From the NCBI GenBank assembly GCA_963921425.1, contig OY992839.1, positions 994,501 to 1,058,500 on the forward strand: a DNA stretch of 64,000 bases, given 5' to 3'. Shown here piece by piece: positions 33,423 through 47,578 of this stretch. The translations under genes were made by a program, and so were the position numbers. Positions within the stretch are counted from its first letter, which is position 1. Each line of letters begins with the position of its first letter. This DNA comes from Dryas octopetala. Taxonomy: Eukaryota; Streptophyta; Magnoliopsida; Rosales; Rosaceae. Under the pieces are notes generated by a model. The model did not search any database, was not told where the DNA came from, and was given only the letters and a program-made list of their open reading frames with translations.

Positions 33423-34337
33423 GTCTTGATATTCTGGTTGTACCAACAATTTGAGGTTAAAATGTAGAACCTAAGGCATTCTTCTTGCCATACCTATCTC
33501 ATCAGGGTGAACTAATTAACCAGCAAAACAACAAGAATAGAAAAAGCATGGCAAAGAACGGTAGCTAGAGAAACTACTAAAGCATCCCAATTCTTTGCTC
33601 TTTCTTCTTCTGATTCCTTCTTCAAAAATCCCTCCACATTTCATTTATGTTCAGTGCTATTGTATTCAGAAAACCTCTTTTACTATCAGATCATTTCCTG
33701 AGTTCTTCGGCACTCAACATTTTTTCTCATCAACATCAGCACTTCGGGCAGCTTTTGAAATCTCAGAGAGTCAAAGTAGACTCCATCATTGAAATTACTA
33801 GAGCAGTTTGATCGTGGAGTCGATCAACTGCTTTCATAATTCATACCACACCAATTCGTAGTAGTATCTTCATTCATTCTTTTGTTTCTTTGAACTTTTG
33901 ATCACCTTCAATTCTTCTCTCTGCTCTTGCCAGTAGATCAATGATCCTCTTATACACTGCACAAGAATCATCTGCATCACCTCGCAAATTGAATGCCTCC
34001 ACTAAACATTGAAAAAAAGACCTCAACTTTCCAAACTTTTCACCCGTTTCTATCCCCTTTGACATAATGAAACATAATACCAACAAGCGGATTGTGACAG
34101 TGGCTAGAGAACCGAGTCCCAAGCCCAATGAATAAAAACTGAACAGAGGACAACCCTTCAGTAACTACATGCATCTGCTAGGTGCTCACTAGGAAAAAAG
34201 AAATGCACACACGTCAGTACCCCCTTAAGTGGAAACCGATCTCAAAATGTTAATGATTTTTGTTTTTTTTTTTAACAGTTTTGGGTTTGTTAATAGATTT
34301 CTAGTTAACTCTTATGAAGTTATGTATATACTATGTA
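33423..34337. other. Intergenic, uncertain coding remnants
   Basis: A minus-strand open frame at 33874-34128 (63 residues from its first ATG; AFNLRGDADDSCAVYKR inside) has protein-like composition but matches no family I recognise. It may be a remnant. Otherwise no gene. Confidence 0.35.
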
Positions 34338-35311
34338 GGAAAATTTTATTAAATGATCCTTTTAAATACAACTCTATCTTTTTTAACACTCCACTCTCAA
34401 CTTTATCTTTTTCAGACAAAAATGCCCTTCTTGTCGCCACATGGTCGACATGTCACACTCTGTCAACAAAAAAAAGGAAAATGATGAATATGATGAACTA
34501 GCTGCAACACTATCAGCTATAACACCATATGTCGACCATGTGTTGACCATTATTTGTCGACACGACGATCAAATTTCATATCTGAAACAACAAATCTAGA
34601 TCAAAAATTCAAATCTAAAAATCAAAGTCATATCGAAATTTCATATCTGGAACATCAAACTTAAATTGAGATTTCATATCTGGAACAATAAAACCATGTT
34701 GGAATTTTATGGAACAAAGAAAACTTATAATGAATAATGAATACAATGTTCTTGACAATCTTTTTTCTTTATTACATCCAAAACCCACAAAATTTCAAAG
34801 AAAAAAAACAAAAGAAACCCACAAAATTTTTCTCAGATTGCGAAATCCTGGAGCTTGCCGTCTTGGGCGAGGTTGGCAAAGTAGTCGAGGTGGGTTTTGC
34901 TGGCCAGGTCCCATCAGACGATGAAGAAGGGACGGGGGCGAGAATGGAGGGTTGAGATTGGAGGAGAGGAGGAGGGTTTGGAGCGAGAGAGCTTGTGAAG
35001 CAAGGTCTTGCGAGGTTTGGTGAAATGGTTGTTGCCAATTTGCCATGGAGATTTGGAGGAGTGGCAATGGAGGAAGAAGAAGAATAGTAGCCATGGATTT
35101 TCGCTGTGTAGAGAGATGGGAAGGATGTTGATAGCTAGGTAGCTGTGTGATATGTGGAGATCACAAACGGGGAGGATGTTGTTGTGGGTGGGACAAAGAA
35201 AAAGGTATTTTTGTCCCACAATGGACGAAAGAGCTATAAAAAATGAAAATAGGTGGGAAATATTGGAAAAAATATTGTTGTATTAAAAAGGGATATTAAA
35301 TGAAATTTCCC
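34338..35311. mobile_element. Non-autonomous element with long TIRs and GC-rich core
   Basis: The ends are inverted repeats: left GGAAAATTTTATTAAATGAT, then TTTTAAATACAAC; right, reverse-complemented, GGGAAATTTCATTTAATATC, then TTTTTAATACAAC. Similarity weakens after 36 bp but returns as GACAAAAATGCC against GACAAAAATACC, giving about 100 bp of related ends. Inside are three direct copies of ATTTCATATCTGGAACA-type sequence (about 34573, 34638, 34671), a palindromic CACATGGTCGACAT pair, and a GC-rich island (34850-35090) open on the minus strand without recognisable domain. Long TIRs with a foreign-looking core suggest a Pack-type element; a target-site duplication was not identified. Confidence 0.55.
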
Positions 35312-35508
35312 AAAGAATAAAAAGGTCATTTCATACTTTGTTTAATATCGACCAAAAGAAATAATATAATCTCTAGACTCTAGGCAAACAACGTCGTTGT
35401 GGACCTAATATACAATAGAGGATCCGAATTGAACATATACGCCGTCATCCTCCTCCTCTGGCCGTTTGGCAGGAGAGAAAATAATTTTTCAGCGACCGGA
35501 AGAGCGTA

Positions 35509-36857
35509 ATGAAGGACAGCCAAGAAACCCCTAAAACGTCGTCGTCCAAGGTACAAATAGACTCTGTTTCATTTAAGATTTTCCTCAATATCGCATCTGA
35601 TTTTTGTTCGTTGATGAGCGTCTGTCGGTGATAATAAGAAAACCTTCCGAGATCAAAGTTATACAGGTTCTGTATGTCAATGGATTTACCTATTGAAATT
35701 GACTTTTCAGTTTGTTAAGGATAAGTTGCGATAATTTACTGCTCTTCGACCCAGTTCACATTTACTTTTCTTTGATAAGTAAAATCTGGAAAACCTTCAA
35801 CTTGATAGTAATTAAGCAAAGAGAAAAACTATAAACCTTGATTCAGTTGAAAATATTAAGTTTTACTGAAGATAATTGAAGCCTTGAAGGTTGCATGCTC
35901 ATATTATTGTGTGTTAGACTGGTGTCCAATGTGCTTCTTGAGTTTATTGGTAAGTGATCAGCAATGTGATATGCCCTTTTTTGCTACATTCATGTTGTTG
36001 AAAATTAGCTTAGGAATTTTTTTAGGAAGTTCAGTTTAGAGTAATCATGAATATCCGAAATCCAATCATACAATGAGATGGACTACAGTTACATCTCATA
36101 GCCTCCTACCAGAGAGCCTTGGCATAGTATTGATGTGGGGAGTTGCGGTACATTGAATGGACATACTTGCACTTTCTATATAATTTTCCTCCATTTAGTT
36201 TTATTCAAATCTGGTATGCATTCTTTTTTTAGGATTTTGACCTTAATTTGATTTAGTAGTTAAAAATTCTTGTTGGGTTTGGATTTGCTTGTGAATTCAT
36301 TGAATGTGCTAAACTACATTTGAATCTCTTGACAGAAAGCATATGCATCACAAAGTGCAATCGATATATATGCTGCGCAGTGTGAGGAATGCAAGAAATG
36401 GAGGGTGATTCATTCAGAAGAAGAGTTTGAGGACATCAGAAGCAAAGTCTTTGAGGAACCGTTTTATTGCAACAAAAGATCTGGTGTTTCTTGTGAAGAT
36501 CCTGCTGATATCGAATACAATGCCAGTAGGACTTGGGTCATTGATAAGCCTAACCTGCCAAAGACCCCAGAAGGTTTTAAGAGACATTTGGTGCTTAGAA
36601 AAGATTATTCCAAATTCGATACTTACTATATTACACCCAATGGGAAAAAAATGAGAACCCGGAATGAGATAGTGTCATTTTTAAAAGAAAATCCTACATA
36701 CGAAGGTATATCTGCAATGGATTTCGACTTTGGAAGCCCAAAGATAATGGAAGACACTATTCCTGAGAATGTTGCTAGAAAGGGTTCTGGTAGCAGCCAC
36801 AAGAGAATTAAAACACCAAAGCATGAAGAGGCAGGTGAGCCAAATAGTGTATCTTGA
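35509..36857 (+). CDS. Methyl-CpG-binding domain protein, MBD4-type
   Basis: A 187-residue nuclear protein from two exons, 35509-35550 and 36336-36857, with a 785-bp intron. It has a CW-type zinc finger (AAQCEECKKW; Cys30, Cys33, Cys59, Cys67) followed by a methyl-CpG-binding domain (about 76-142: SRTWVIDKPNLPKTPEGFKR, FDTYYITPNGKKMRTRNEI) and a short basic tail (SSHKRIKTPKH). This arrangement matches Arabidopsis MBD4 and relatives MBD1/2/12, which need not bind methylated CpG. The tiny first exon is inferred from an ATG followed by a GT donor in phase; the body is certain. Confidence 0.9.
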
Positions 36858-36976
36858 AAGATCACTGGTGAAAATTTGTTGGGAGGTTTTTAGCTTTTGT
36901 CATGTGGAAATCATGTCGGTTCATCTGCATGAGGGAATTTTGATACTCATAGCTTCAACCATTTCGGTTTAGATGG

Positions 36977-37132
36977 TGAATTACATGTCTGTTTTAGTGA
37001 ATACAGTTGTGTTGGTTAGATGGTTAATTACAAGTATGTTTTAGTGAATACAGTTGTGTTGGTTAGATGGTTAATTACAAGTATGTTTTAGTGAATACAG
37101 TTGTGTTGGTTAGATGGTTAATTACAAGTATG
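36977..37132 (+). repeat. 47-bp minisatellite after MBD gene
   Basis: Copies at 36977-37023, 37024-37070 and 37071-37117 plus a partial fourth. The unit contains TTAGTGAATACAGTTGTG and TTGGTTAGATGG. Copy 1 differs at a few bases, while copies 2 and 3 are identical, indicating recent expansion. Probably in the 3' UTR. Confidence 0.95.
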
Positions 37133-38173
37133 GTTAAGAATAAGTATTTCATTATGCATTTACACTCTTTGAAAGCAAATCTTTTTGGCAATAGATTTCC
37201 TCCTCACTTGTGTCTCAACCAAAGTTTGAGTTTCAAAACTGTCTTCAGAAAAGAGGAAATAAATTGCCTTTATATAATTGTATCACGACTGTCTGACCAT
37301 TATGGCATTGATTTTGGTCGACCGGTTGAACAATTCTTTTGAAAAAACAATTTTTGCAAATTTTAGTAGCTTACGGTCCTTGTGAGAAATGAAATAAAGA
37401 AAAACTTAGCCAAAAAAACAATACTGTACAGCGGTTGCGGTTGGGGTCCAACAAATAGCATTATCAGTTCACTAACGAAGATGACTTGAGGAGAGACGCT
37501 GTGTTGTTAATGAAGATGGAGGGTCTATTCTGCCAAAATAATGCTTGTAGAGTTGTAGGTGCTGTGCATATCCTTCCAAAAATCTGCATAACCTGTGTAG
37601 GCAAACAGAGGTCTAGGAGGAGAGGCAACAAAAGATGCAAGTCATGCGAGTGAGCATCGAAGCTCAATATGCAATTACTGCATTAATTGGTGACGTAGTT
37701 TGCCCAACCGTTATACACTTTGTTCCTGAAGGGGCAAAAATTTACGGGAAATTCTTGTTCTTGAAAATATTCTAGTATTATGGCTTTTCTCGAACTTGTA
37801 TTCAACTATATACATGAGAAACCAAAATCATTTTGAAATACTACATGTGTACATGTAAACACAATGCCCTCTGTGAATATGCAAAAGCTATGTTACAAAT
37901 TGTAGAGCTGACTGTGTCCATATCCTTCAACATGGAAACCAAGGGTCATTTGCAGAATTTAATCCTTCAAGAATATTGGACCAGAGGTACTCTGGAAGAA
38001 GAAAAAATCACTACCAGAGTCTTCCATGGCTGCGGAAAGAATTGTGTTATGCATTCCTTTCATTGGGTATCAGTATATACGAGATCTATAAATGGGTGTT
38101 AGTCAAGCCTAACGTCAGTATTAAACGCAGTGGAGTTGTTGGTAACAGGAAGGTAGCATTAGACGTTTGATAT
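37133..38173. other. Convergent spacer, MBD and PIEZO genes
   Basis: Downstream flanks of both genes; no supported coding region. Confidence 0.55.
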
Positions 38174-39044
38174 CTAGTCCGGTTTCGTGTATTCGAGCAG
38201 CATGTGTGGTGACCTGTAAATCTTCACCAGTGTCCAGTAAAGGACCTCTTCAACTCCAAGCTCACCCTCTGCTCTTGCTGCGTATATGTCCTCACAAATG
38301 GCTATCAACCTGCACAAAAACCATAATACAATGAAAAATTTATACCACCAATCAAGAAGTTATTCCAACTCCACATATTCATCTTTTGGGGAAGGAATGA
38401 TCAGGGTAGAGAAAAGTAACAGAACCTAATATCAAGTATTTAAGTAGGGGTTGCAATCAAGTGGCATCGTGTTTGGGTCATGTTATTTTGTGTTTGCATG
38501 AATGCAGAAAAGTTTGGAAAATGAAACACAGAACGAAAGTTGCATTACCTATCGCAGGAAGGAAGGTTCTCATAGGGGATTCTCATTCTTAAGTCGGAGC
38601 ATTGAAGTCTGATAAAGCGGCCAACCGCAAGAACAAATGTTATGTAGAGACCCCAGATGCTGAACTTGCTAAGGGTGTCCCCAAGAATACCCTCTGAAAT
38701 AATATTGCAGGACCAGATAGAAATATCATCCAAATATTAACAAAAATCATTTTAACAAAAAATATATGAGTCAGTGAACCACAAAACTAACATACGCACA
38801 TATCCATATCACACAGGTTGTTTTTCGTAAACTTACGTGGTGGTGTTTCCTCAGATATGATAATGGCCATGGGTCCTGTCAAGCCTTCACATCCATTGGC
38901 ATATGAGGAATTGATGTCGTGATAGGACCACCACTCATAATTAGCACGATTTATAACAAGTTCCGCACTAACAAAATTGTCCTGCAAATTACTAGTATTT
39001 CAGCAATCTTAATAACTTTATGAAAATTAATGCAGGGACACTAG

Positions 39045-39100
<56 letters not shown>

Positions 39101-42100
39101 GTTTCCAATGGCCTGACATCACCAGAACCAGTAACATGTAAGTATCTTGGATAAACATTGTATATCCTAAAGCTGTTGATAGAGCCATTAAGAACTCTTT
39201 GGACATCTGATTGTTTTGGAAGACCCTGGACACTTTTTTCATATTTCACGACTTCCTTTCCTTTCGGTCTTTCCCTTGAAAGTACCCAAGTAAAAGTAAT
39301 ATCCATGTTGATGTCCCAATCAAGGGACCGAGTGAATCTGGTCTGAACCACATTGGGGATAAGCCACAGAATACTTGCATCAGCTTCGCAGCATATCAAC
39401 TGGACATCCTTTTCATTATATGTATCCAAATAACCTTTGGGGTCAAGATTAACATTTGAGTTGAGCTTATCCCATTCGTGCTTTTCACAGAGGGTGGTTT
39501 GATACAGGGTCAACCTTCCACTCATTGTCTTGATATCAACCTGAACACTGGCATCCTTTATGGGATTTGCAATGTTTGTCGGGTTACCACTGCTATACAT
39601 CTGTAAGGAGGAAAAAAGATCTCTATGCATGATTCAGAAAAGCTACTAACTGTTTCTTCACTTCAGTAGAAAAAATAAAAAATAAGGACCCACGAGCATG
39701 TCTGTGTGTGAATGCAACAGGCCAAGCCTATGAGTCCAGACAAATCATTAACTGCCTCATTAACCTTTCCCAAATACAATGAATGTTCCCCAACTGCAGT
39801 TAGGATACAAGTGTCATTTGGGAGTCAGTAATATGTACAATCAAAGTTACTTACCAGCATTGGAGCCCAAATAACACAAATCAATATGAAAAACAGACAC
39901 ATCCCATTGCAACATTTGGTCATGGTTGTTTGCTTTTCTCCTTGTTTGTGCTTTGCTCTATTCAAGACTGCATCACATTTGACAAGGAACAAGCTTGCAT
40001 GGATGTCCTCCAACTAGGTAGAAAGCCATAATCAGTTTCAGAATCAAGCATGTAAATGTTTCAATCGAACTGTATAAGCTTGCATCTATGATATCATGAG
40101 CTATTCCATAGTAAAGAAACATGCCGCAGGATGCAATGGATGTTTAATGAATACATCGAACTAATGAATCTAATTATCCAACCTATTTCAACATATCAAT
40201 GCGATTCTAATCTTTTATTTTGTTGTATCCCTTATTCATTCCTCCCTATGATGATAGTCATATCAATGAACAAACACGGTAACGATAACATTAACATATG
40301 ATTGATGATGCTCCCAGTGGTAATTCATTGCATAGTTTTCAAAGGTTGATGACAATAATTAAAGATTAATTATGACAGGATGCTACAGATGGATTCAAAA
40401 CTTACTTTTAGCCAATCATACATGGTCAAAGATGTGGTTGTGCATGACCAATCAAGTACACATCTCAATTCGTAAAGGAATGGAAGAGCACGATATAGTC
40501 GATATCCTAAGTAATTAATACGTGAAATTTCACTGGTCAAGAACTGCCGGTACAAAGTGCTTTTATGGGGAATTCCGTATCGGATTTGTATAGCCTGCAG
40601 TGCAAGAGAAACTGCTTTTGCAAGAAATATAGCACGAAGTGCTAGTTTTCCAGCATGTTGGTTGGAAGGCTCCATGCTCCAAGCATACTGTGTAACTGAA
40701 TATGTGAAGAGGATGAGGTTGAAAAGGTAGAAAATCACTTTTCCAGTGGCAAATGAACAGAGGTAGATTATGCGATCAAGCACAATCAAGAAAAAGATAA
40801 TCTGCAAGGAAAATCATTTATCCATTGAGCAATTTAGATAAAATTATATATCTCATTTTGTTAACCTATAATAGATGCATTGAATTCATCCACCACAGTT
40901 TCCATAAAGTAAACCAAACACAAGATGAGTTATTGAAATTCAAATTTGTAAATCCATGCGTTTTGCAATCAATCTTAAAGTAAACTTGATTTTCACTACT
41001 TAAAGCATGACAGAAAATGATGAAAAAAAAAAATGACTAACCATTAGGATGAACACAAACTCTTTGGGAAACTGATCTTCAAGCTGATACACATCAAGAA
41101 ATTCACTTTTATTCTTTATAACAGATTGGTAGAATATGGCGACTAAAAAGAAAACAGTCAGATCAGCACCAAATACATACGCATACAGATCAATGTCCCT
41201 TTTGCCTCCCCCAATTACAGAGAGTATAGGGTATTGGAATCCTACTTCTTCAACAAACCCAGCATGCTGTGCTTTAATAATCTCCCTTGCCACATCAGCT
41301 GCTGGAGAAAGTGACTTGTACCATTCTGCCGAAGCACATTCTGTAGTGGGTGAGGCATACACCACCTCAAAAACAACCAAAGCCACATTTGCATTTTCTT
41401 GACTCCTTTCAATGCTTTGAACATGCACCCTGCTAGCAAAAGGGCATAGATTAGGGTTTTTTTCCTTACATCTTTCATCATGGATGATTCTAAGCAATAG
41501 GTTTACTCCAGACTCAATCCTTTCTGGCTGAATCCCATCATCTGGCCAGGAGCACACATCCATAGACACCTGAACAAAGTAAGGAGGGGACTCTGCTCCC
41601 TGTGTCAGTGATTCCCAGTACCTAAAGAAGCTTCTGATTATCAATTTCATCACATTTTCCATTATGTGCAGCAGCTCCTTTGCCTTCTCACTCCAGCTAT
41701 AACTCACAGGAACCTCTTTTCCATTGAAAGCACTCCTCTTATAACAGTTTAAGTCTGTAGATAACATCCACTCACCATCTTTTGCAGTTATAGAGCTCTG
41801 TACGAGGGTAAATAAGTAGACAAGAAAGAGAGGCAATGAACTGACAACAAAAGAAGACATGATTTTATGTGTAGGAAATCCCAACTCACGAAGTAGGTCT
41901 GAAGCAGTACTCAAACCACAGTGCTGAATGATAATCTGGTACAGATACTGAAGCAAAATATAGACTTCTGTGTAAATCAGCATGATAACCCAGAAGATGT
42001 AACTTGGACCAGAATATACACATAGTGCGTACAAGAATAAAGCCGCCAGGTACACCATAGAAAGCAAACTGAAGTTCCACAAAAAGACAAGGACAAAGCA

Positions 42101-45100
42101 GCAATAACACACAACATCATTATTGGACCGCATTTGGGACCATATGTGACGGAAGATCCTTCCTAACTGCAGACTGGTGGCATCAGAACTCTTATCAGAC
42201 AGCATAGAAGATGAACGGTCAAAACACATATAATTCGTTTTCTGGCTCTCCATTTCATCATACAACCTATCCCCAGCAGAAGAGTGCTCAATGATATCAG
42301 GCTCTTGTTCAATGTTCAAGAAGTTGACAAGGTTGTTAACTGCCTGATTTCCAATAGATTGCACACCGTCACCTATCAGATGAACTGCAGATATTATTGG
42401 GTTTCCCTTTACTTGCCCTTTAACTTTCTCCTTCTTTTCTGAATCAAAAAATGCACCATCAACAACATCTGCTTCAACTTCAGTAATCTCACAATGAAGA
42501 GATTCCATTGAATTTTTCATAGAATCCACCACTATTGGGCTTTCCATATTCACTGCTGCAGGAGATTCATGCAATTCATAAGGGCATAACGAATCCTGTC
42601 TAATCATCTGCTCCTTTTTCATGGGAAATCCTTCTTTATCAGGGGTCCCAGCATCGTTGTTTGAAGTAATAGATGAACTCCTCCTCCGTCTTAGGCCTTC
42701 ACTGACAGGAGGAGAGTCACCACAATTAGTAACTGAGTTCATGCTGTGAAGCTGGATTTGCAGGTTGAGCATCTCTGACTTCATCTTCTCCACTTGCAGG
42801 TTACGCTGGCGTTTCTTCTCCTCAGATTCACGAATATGTTGTAACTGCGCATTTTTCCATGCAGCCTTCTTTTCTTGTTCACGCACAATGGCACCAATTT
42901 GCTCGGCTTCAAGATATCGAGACACATAATCAAACTCTTGGGAGGAAAACATATATGACTGAAGTGATACCACCATAAATATAATAATTTCAACGAGAGC
43001 TGATCTTGCAGTAATCCGAAACCCATAATCATACTTATAAAATCCAATCATCTCATATATGTAATCTATCGTCTCACACTTCCCAGCACAAAAGTCCCCC
43101 ACAAAAGGAGATTGATATGCAAGAGAAAGAACAATAAGAGCAAAATTGTATATGCGCAAGAACTTGAAGATCTTGTTCCTCTTCTTTAGTATTTCAAGTC
43201 TCACCCGAAAGAAAACCAGTGCAAAAGCAAGATAACCAAGGTGCAGAATGTCGTACTCAATGGTTCCAGTAATCAAAACCAATGTGAGCACAAGATCCAA
43301 TAGATGGCAATAACAGTAAAGCCTCAGGTAGTCAAGGAACGTCCACATGCTTTTAGTTTCGAAAGAGAGGTCTCTCCACACAAATGTATTTTTACGTTGA
43401 GATATCATTTGACGGTAAGTTGATGGAGACGAGAAGCCGGACAAATGATCAGCACGAAGTTTGAAACAAGCAAGCATGAAGACCGCAAAATAGCTGATAA
43501 GCATTCGGGGATCATCAACAATAAGCCCTACAGCCGAAGTGGTATGCATTGTTAATAGTTTAAGGTAATTTCATTGATCTACATAACAACGAAAACATAA
43601 AAGCAAACAAAATATAAGGTCAAAGAAAAACATAAACAACTTTTCAAATTGTCCCAGAACTTGTCAAGCAATAGTCAAAAGTCCATATCAATTATCTGCA
43701 ATAACATTTTTCCAATTCATCGAAGAAACTGAATAAATTGGGTATCTCAGAAAGCACGTACTCATGTTGAAGACTAATGTTCGGAAAAGAAAATAAATAA
43801 CTCTCTGCTTAATTGGAAGTTGTGTGTCTGTGTGCACATGCATGTGCACATGTACATTTGTGTGCGTAAGTCTAACATGGCTAAGAGAGTAATACCTAAC
43901 CAACAGTACTCGCAGTAACTGAAATACATGGTTGAGCTTCTCCAGCAATCGTGGCAGCGTACATTAGTCTCATCAGGATGATTTGGAGGCCACATACTCC
44001 TCCAGATGGCAAAGTACTCAAGGATGAGAATGGAGGCAAACAGGAAAACAAATATGGGCCATATTTTACGTATAATGTTGCGATTCAAAATAATACAAGC
44101 AGCAAGCAATGCAATGTATAGCATAGAAATGGCATTCAACAAAGCAAAGCTTGCAAGAAGTAATGCAATCATGTTTATCTCAAGACCAAAGAGGTTGAAC
44201 AAATTCTCCATCCAGAATTTCAAATAGATTTTTGAGATAAGCTTCTGTGTTTCAAATCTCTCCTTTCTCAAGGCAAGAATCCGCTTCTTGTTCCACTTAT
44301 GACTCTCCTTGGTGCTTCCCCAAATGTACCCAAATGAATATTTGCTACTGCTACTACCCTCAGAACCTCCAGCTTTAGAGGACACAGGATTAGGTGATTG
44401 TGATAGACCAGGGGAGAAAAATGGCCATGAATTGCTTCTCGCCTCTTCTCGTTTCACAGAAAATGCTCCAGAATCTGTTGGTGGCTTGCTGTCCTCTCTA
44501 GGGGTGGAAGCATTAATATAGGCATCTTCTTCTGAGATGAACAATGGACAAGGCTCCACCCACTTTCCTTTGTTTAGAATACTACTTGGCATCCTCTCCA
44601 ACCAGCGGAAAACATTATATTGAAGGGTACATGCAGCAATCACCAGCACTTTTCCTCTCAAGCCGGATTCTAGACCCCAAAAGCCAGGTTTAAATACACG
44701 GAAACCCAAAAGAAGGGATATATTAGAGTGCTTTTGTCCAGGAAACATTGCAGACTGTTTACCCCACATCTGAAAAAGATACTCGGCTGTTACTAGAAAT
44801 CCTGTGTAAGCCAAGAATGATTTAGATGGGATCCGTGAAGCTTTAGGTAAAGTTGAACAGATGACAAGGCCAAGTAGATACAAAAAGCTAAACGCACTAA
44901 TTGGAGATAAAGACGCATAGAATAATGCAATAAACAAGATCTTGTTGCTGTGCCATATGAGAAACCGCTTTATAAACCCAAGCAATCCAAATTCTAACAT
45001 ATCAGGTTCATCTGACTTGTTATACCTGCTCTGCCTCCTCTCATAGCTATAAAGTTGCATCACAATCAAGACTGCTAGGGATTCCCAAACATTTTTCAAA

Positions 45101-47541
45101 GATGAAGCTTCTGAGTCATAGCCCAGATAGAAATAAAGATCTATCAACCCGGACAGCCAAACCTCAATGCTGGGGAAGCTGCTCAAGCTATAGATAAAGA
45201 TAAACACCATAATTGCATATGCTTTTAATGGGAACCAAAGGCGCTTTTTCGTTCTCTCAACAAGTTGTCTTCCAATTATCCAAACAAGGAGAAGGAATAT
45301 GTACCCAAATGATATATAATTGGGTCTCACCAAGTATACAGTAAGAAGAATAGTCAGAAAGGCAATGTAGGTTCCACATGATCGGTACATAGATAGAAAC
45401 TTCTGCCCGATTGCACCGAGGAATAATGCTATTCTTCTCTCTGAAAAGAGAAAAAAAATTAGCAAATATCAATGAAAATAGTAAACAAAAGTGATAATAA
45501 CAGCAGTATCACTGTATCAGTAACAGCAGCAGAAATAGCACTAGTACTGGTAGTAATTTTCCTAGATGCGGCTGCCTACATACAATGAATTTAGACTCTG
45601 CTGCTTTTTAATAGTGCTTATTATAAGCTGGATGACCACAATTTCCCATCAGCCTACAAAATATGTCTGGTTCCAACATCTCCCACAGGATTCACATAAA
45701 GCATAGCAGGTCCCTGAATATAACCATGATGGTAGGTACTCTGTTTCATAAATGCAACAACATATAGTATGGAGAATGTTCATTGTATCCATTTCCGTTT
45801 CATCCAATGTTCATTGCATAATTTTTTTTTTTATGTTTAGAAAATAAATGTTCATTGCACAATTCACCATACTTGTTCTATGCGTCCAAAAGTATGTTAT
45901 CAAATAACTATATAACTACCAACCTCTATGAGTAATGGTCTGCCAGAACTCTGATTGTTGAGGGCCCCACAATATTGTTAAGAGTTCTTCTCGCATGCAC
46001 ATGGGTTAGTTGCACATAAGTGTGCATGAGAGAAAGCAGCTGCTGATTTCTAATACCCAACTTCGACTTCAGCTGCTGATTTCTCTCATGCTCACTTTTA
46101 ACCACCTAACCCATGCACATGAAAGAAAAATGCTTATCATTAAATTCCTTCATTCATTTCACATCAAACCATTCCAACTAAGGATTCACTAGATTATCAT
46201 TTGGAACTAATTCAGAAGGTCAAGACCAAATTTCAAAATTCTGCAATCAATGGGACCAGATTGGACAGTCATTCAAGACCAAATAAATAATGAAAAATAG
46301 TATGGATAAAATTATACCGTAAGAAGGATTATCATGGGTGTACTTGGTGGTGGAGGAGGCATACACTGACAATAAAACTGATTTGTTCAGACCAGCTTTC
46401 AAAATGCTAAATCCAACTGGAGGGCTAGGGGTATGCTGCACAATTGCTGAGAATGAAAATAGCATTTCAAAACCATGGTTATGAATTGCACAGAAGCAAG
46501 CAAGCAAAGCTATTTCCAAGAAATCCCACGAGCTTTCACGTTCAAGGAGACCTGCAATAAAGATAATATCACTAGAAATTGCTTTTTTCTTTTGGCAGAG
46601 GTTTCTGACATAATTATTAACTTTTTTCATAACCAACGCCTCATAAGAAAACATACATAACTGTGTCCACTTAATAATTCATGAATCAGAAATGAACAAA
46701 AAAAAGCTGCATACCTAACTGTGATAAGACTTCCGCACTTAAAGAGCCTTTTTGCTCCAGAGTATTAGAGATCAGATTAATCTGAATGATGTACAGTAGC
46801 GCAAAGTGAACCTCACATAGGAGAATCAAAGACTGGCGTATCTTTCTGCTAATGTTGTGGCTCAAAAGATATATCAAAAAGAATATCACTGAATCACAGG
46901 TCAAAACATAAAACCAATTAGAAAAATGCCACAAATTATATCAAAGAATATTACACCAGTTTTCAATTTTTCATCTATTACACAATACAAAAATAAGATT
47001 GAACAAAGCACCTCATGCTAACAGTCAATTTCATGAATTAACAACTAATTTAAATAAATAAATATTGGTTTGACACATACCATAAACAGCATGGATGAAA
47101 CCAGGTTTCATAGCAATGAGAAATATTAGTGCCAGCATGATAGCCCGAGAGCTTTTGCGCAGTCCCCAAGCAATTGTGGCCACAATCAATACTTTGGTCT
47201 CTCCATCGCCTGTGATTAAGGATATTGAAGTATGACAATAGAAAGTTCTCCACAGTTTCATATAAGCTCTGAAATTAACTTAAGACCAATGCCTGCAAAG
47301 GCTTGTACTGTATGACAATGGAAGTGTGCTTTGGTGCAAGGCCCAATGATCAGCAGAGATATACTCTTGGAAAGATATATAGAACAAAGATAATATTCAA
47401 TGTTGACCTAATATCATAGAAATATGGTAATTGTACTTTGGGAGAGGACGAGTAGCATTCAAGACTTAAAAGTTCAAATCTGGTCTGAAAACTTATAAAA
47501 AAGAACTTCAAACAATTTGAAGACTTAAAAGTCACCATATG

Positions 47542-47578
<37 letters not shown>

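Noticed and set aside
33874..34128. Minus-strand frame of 84 residues
   Set aside because: Starts at a TTG, no recognisable domain, no promoter or splice context; noted only as a possible remnant.
34772..35219. Overlapping minus-strand frames rich in Pro, Ser and Leu
   Set aside because: They lie inside the long-TIR element and are open in several frames because of GC-rich composition; no family match.
37833..38170. Short plus-strand frames downstream of the MBD gene
   Set aside because: No family resemblance; region lies in the convergent 3' flanks of the MBD and PIEZO genes.
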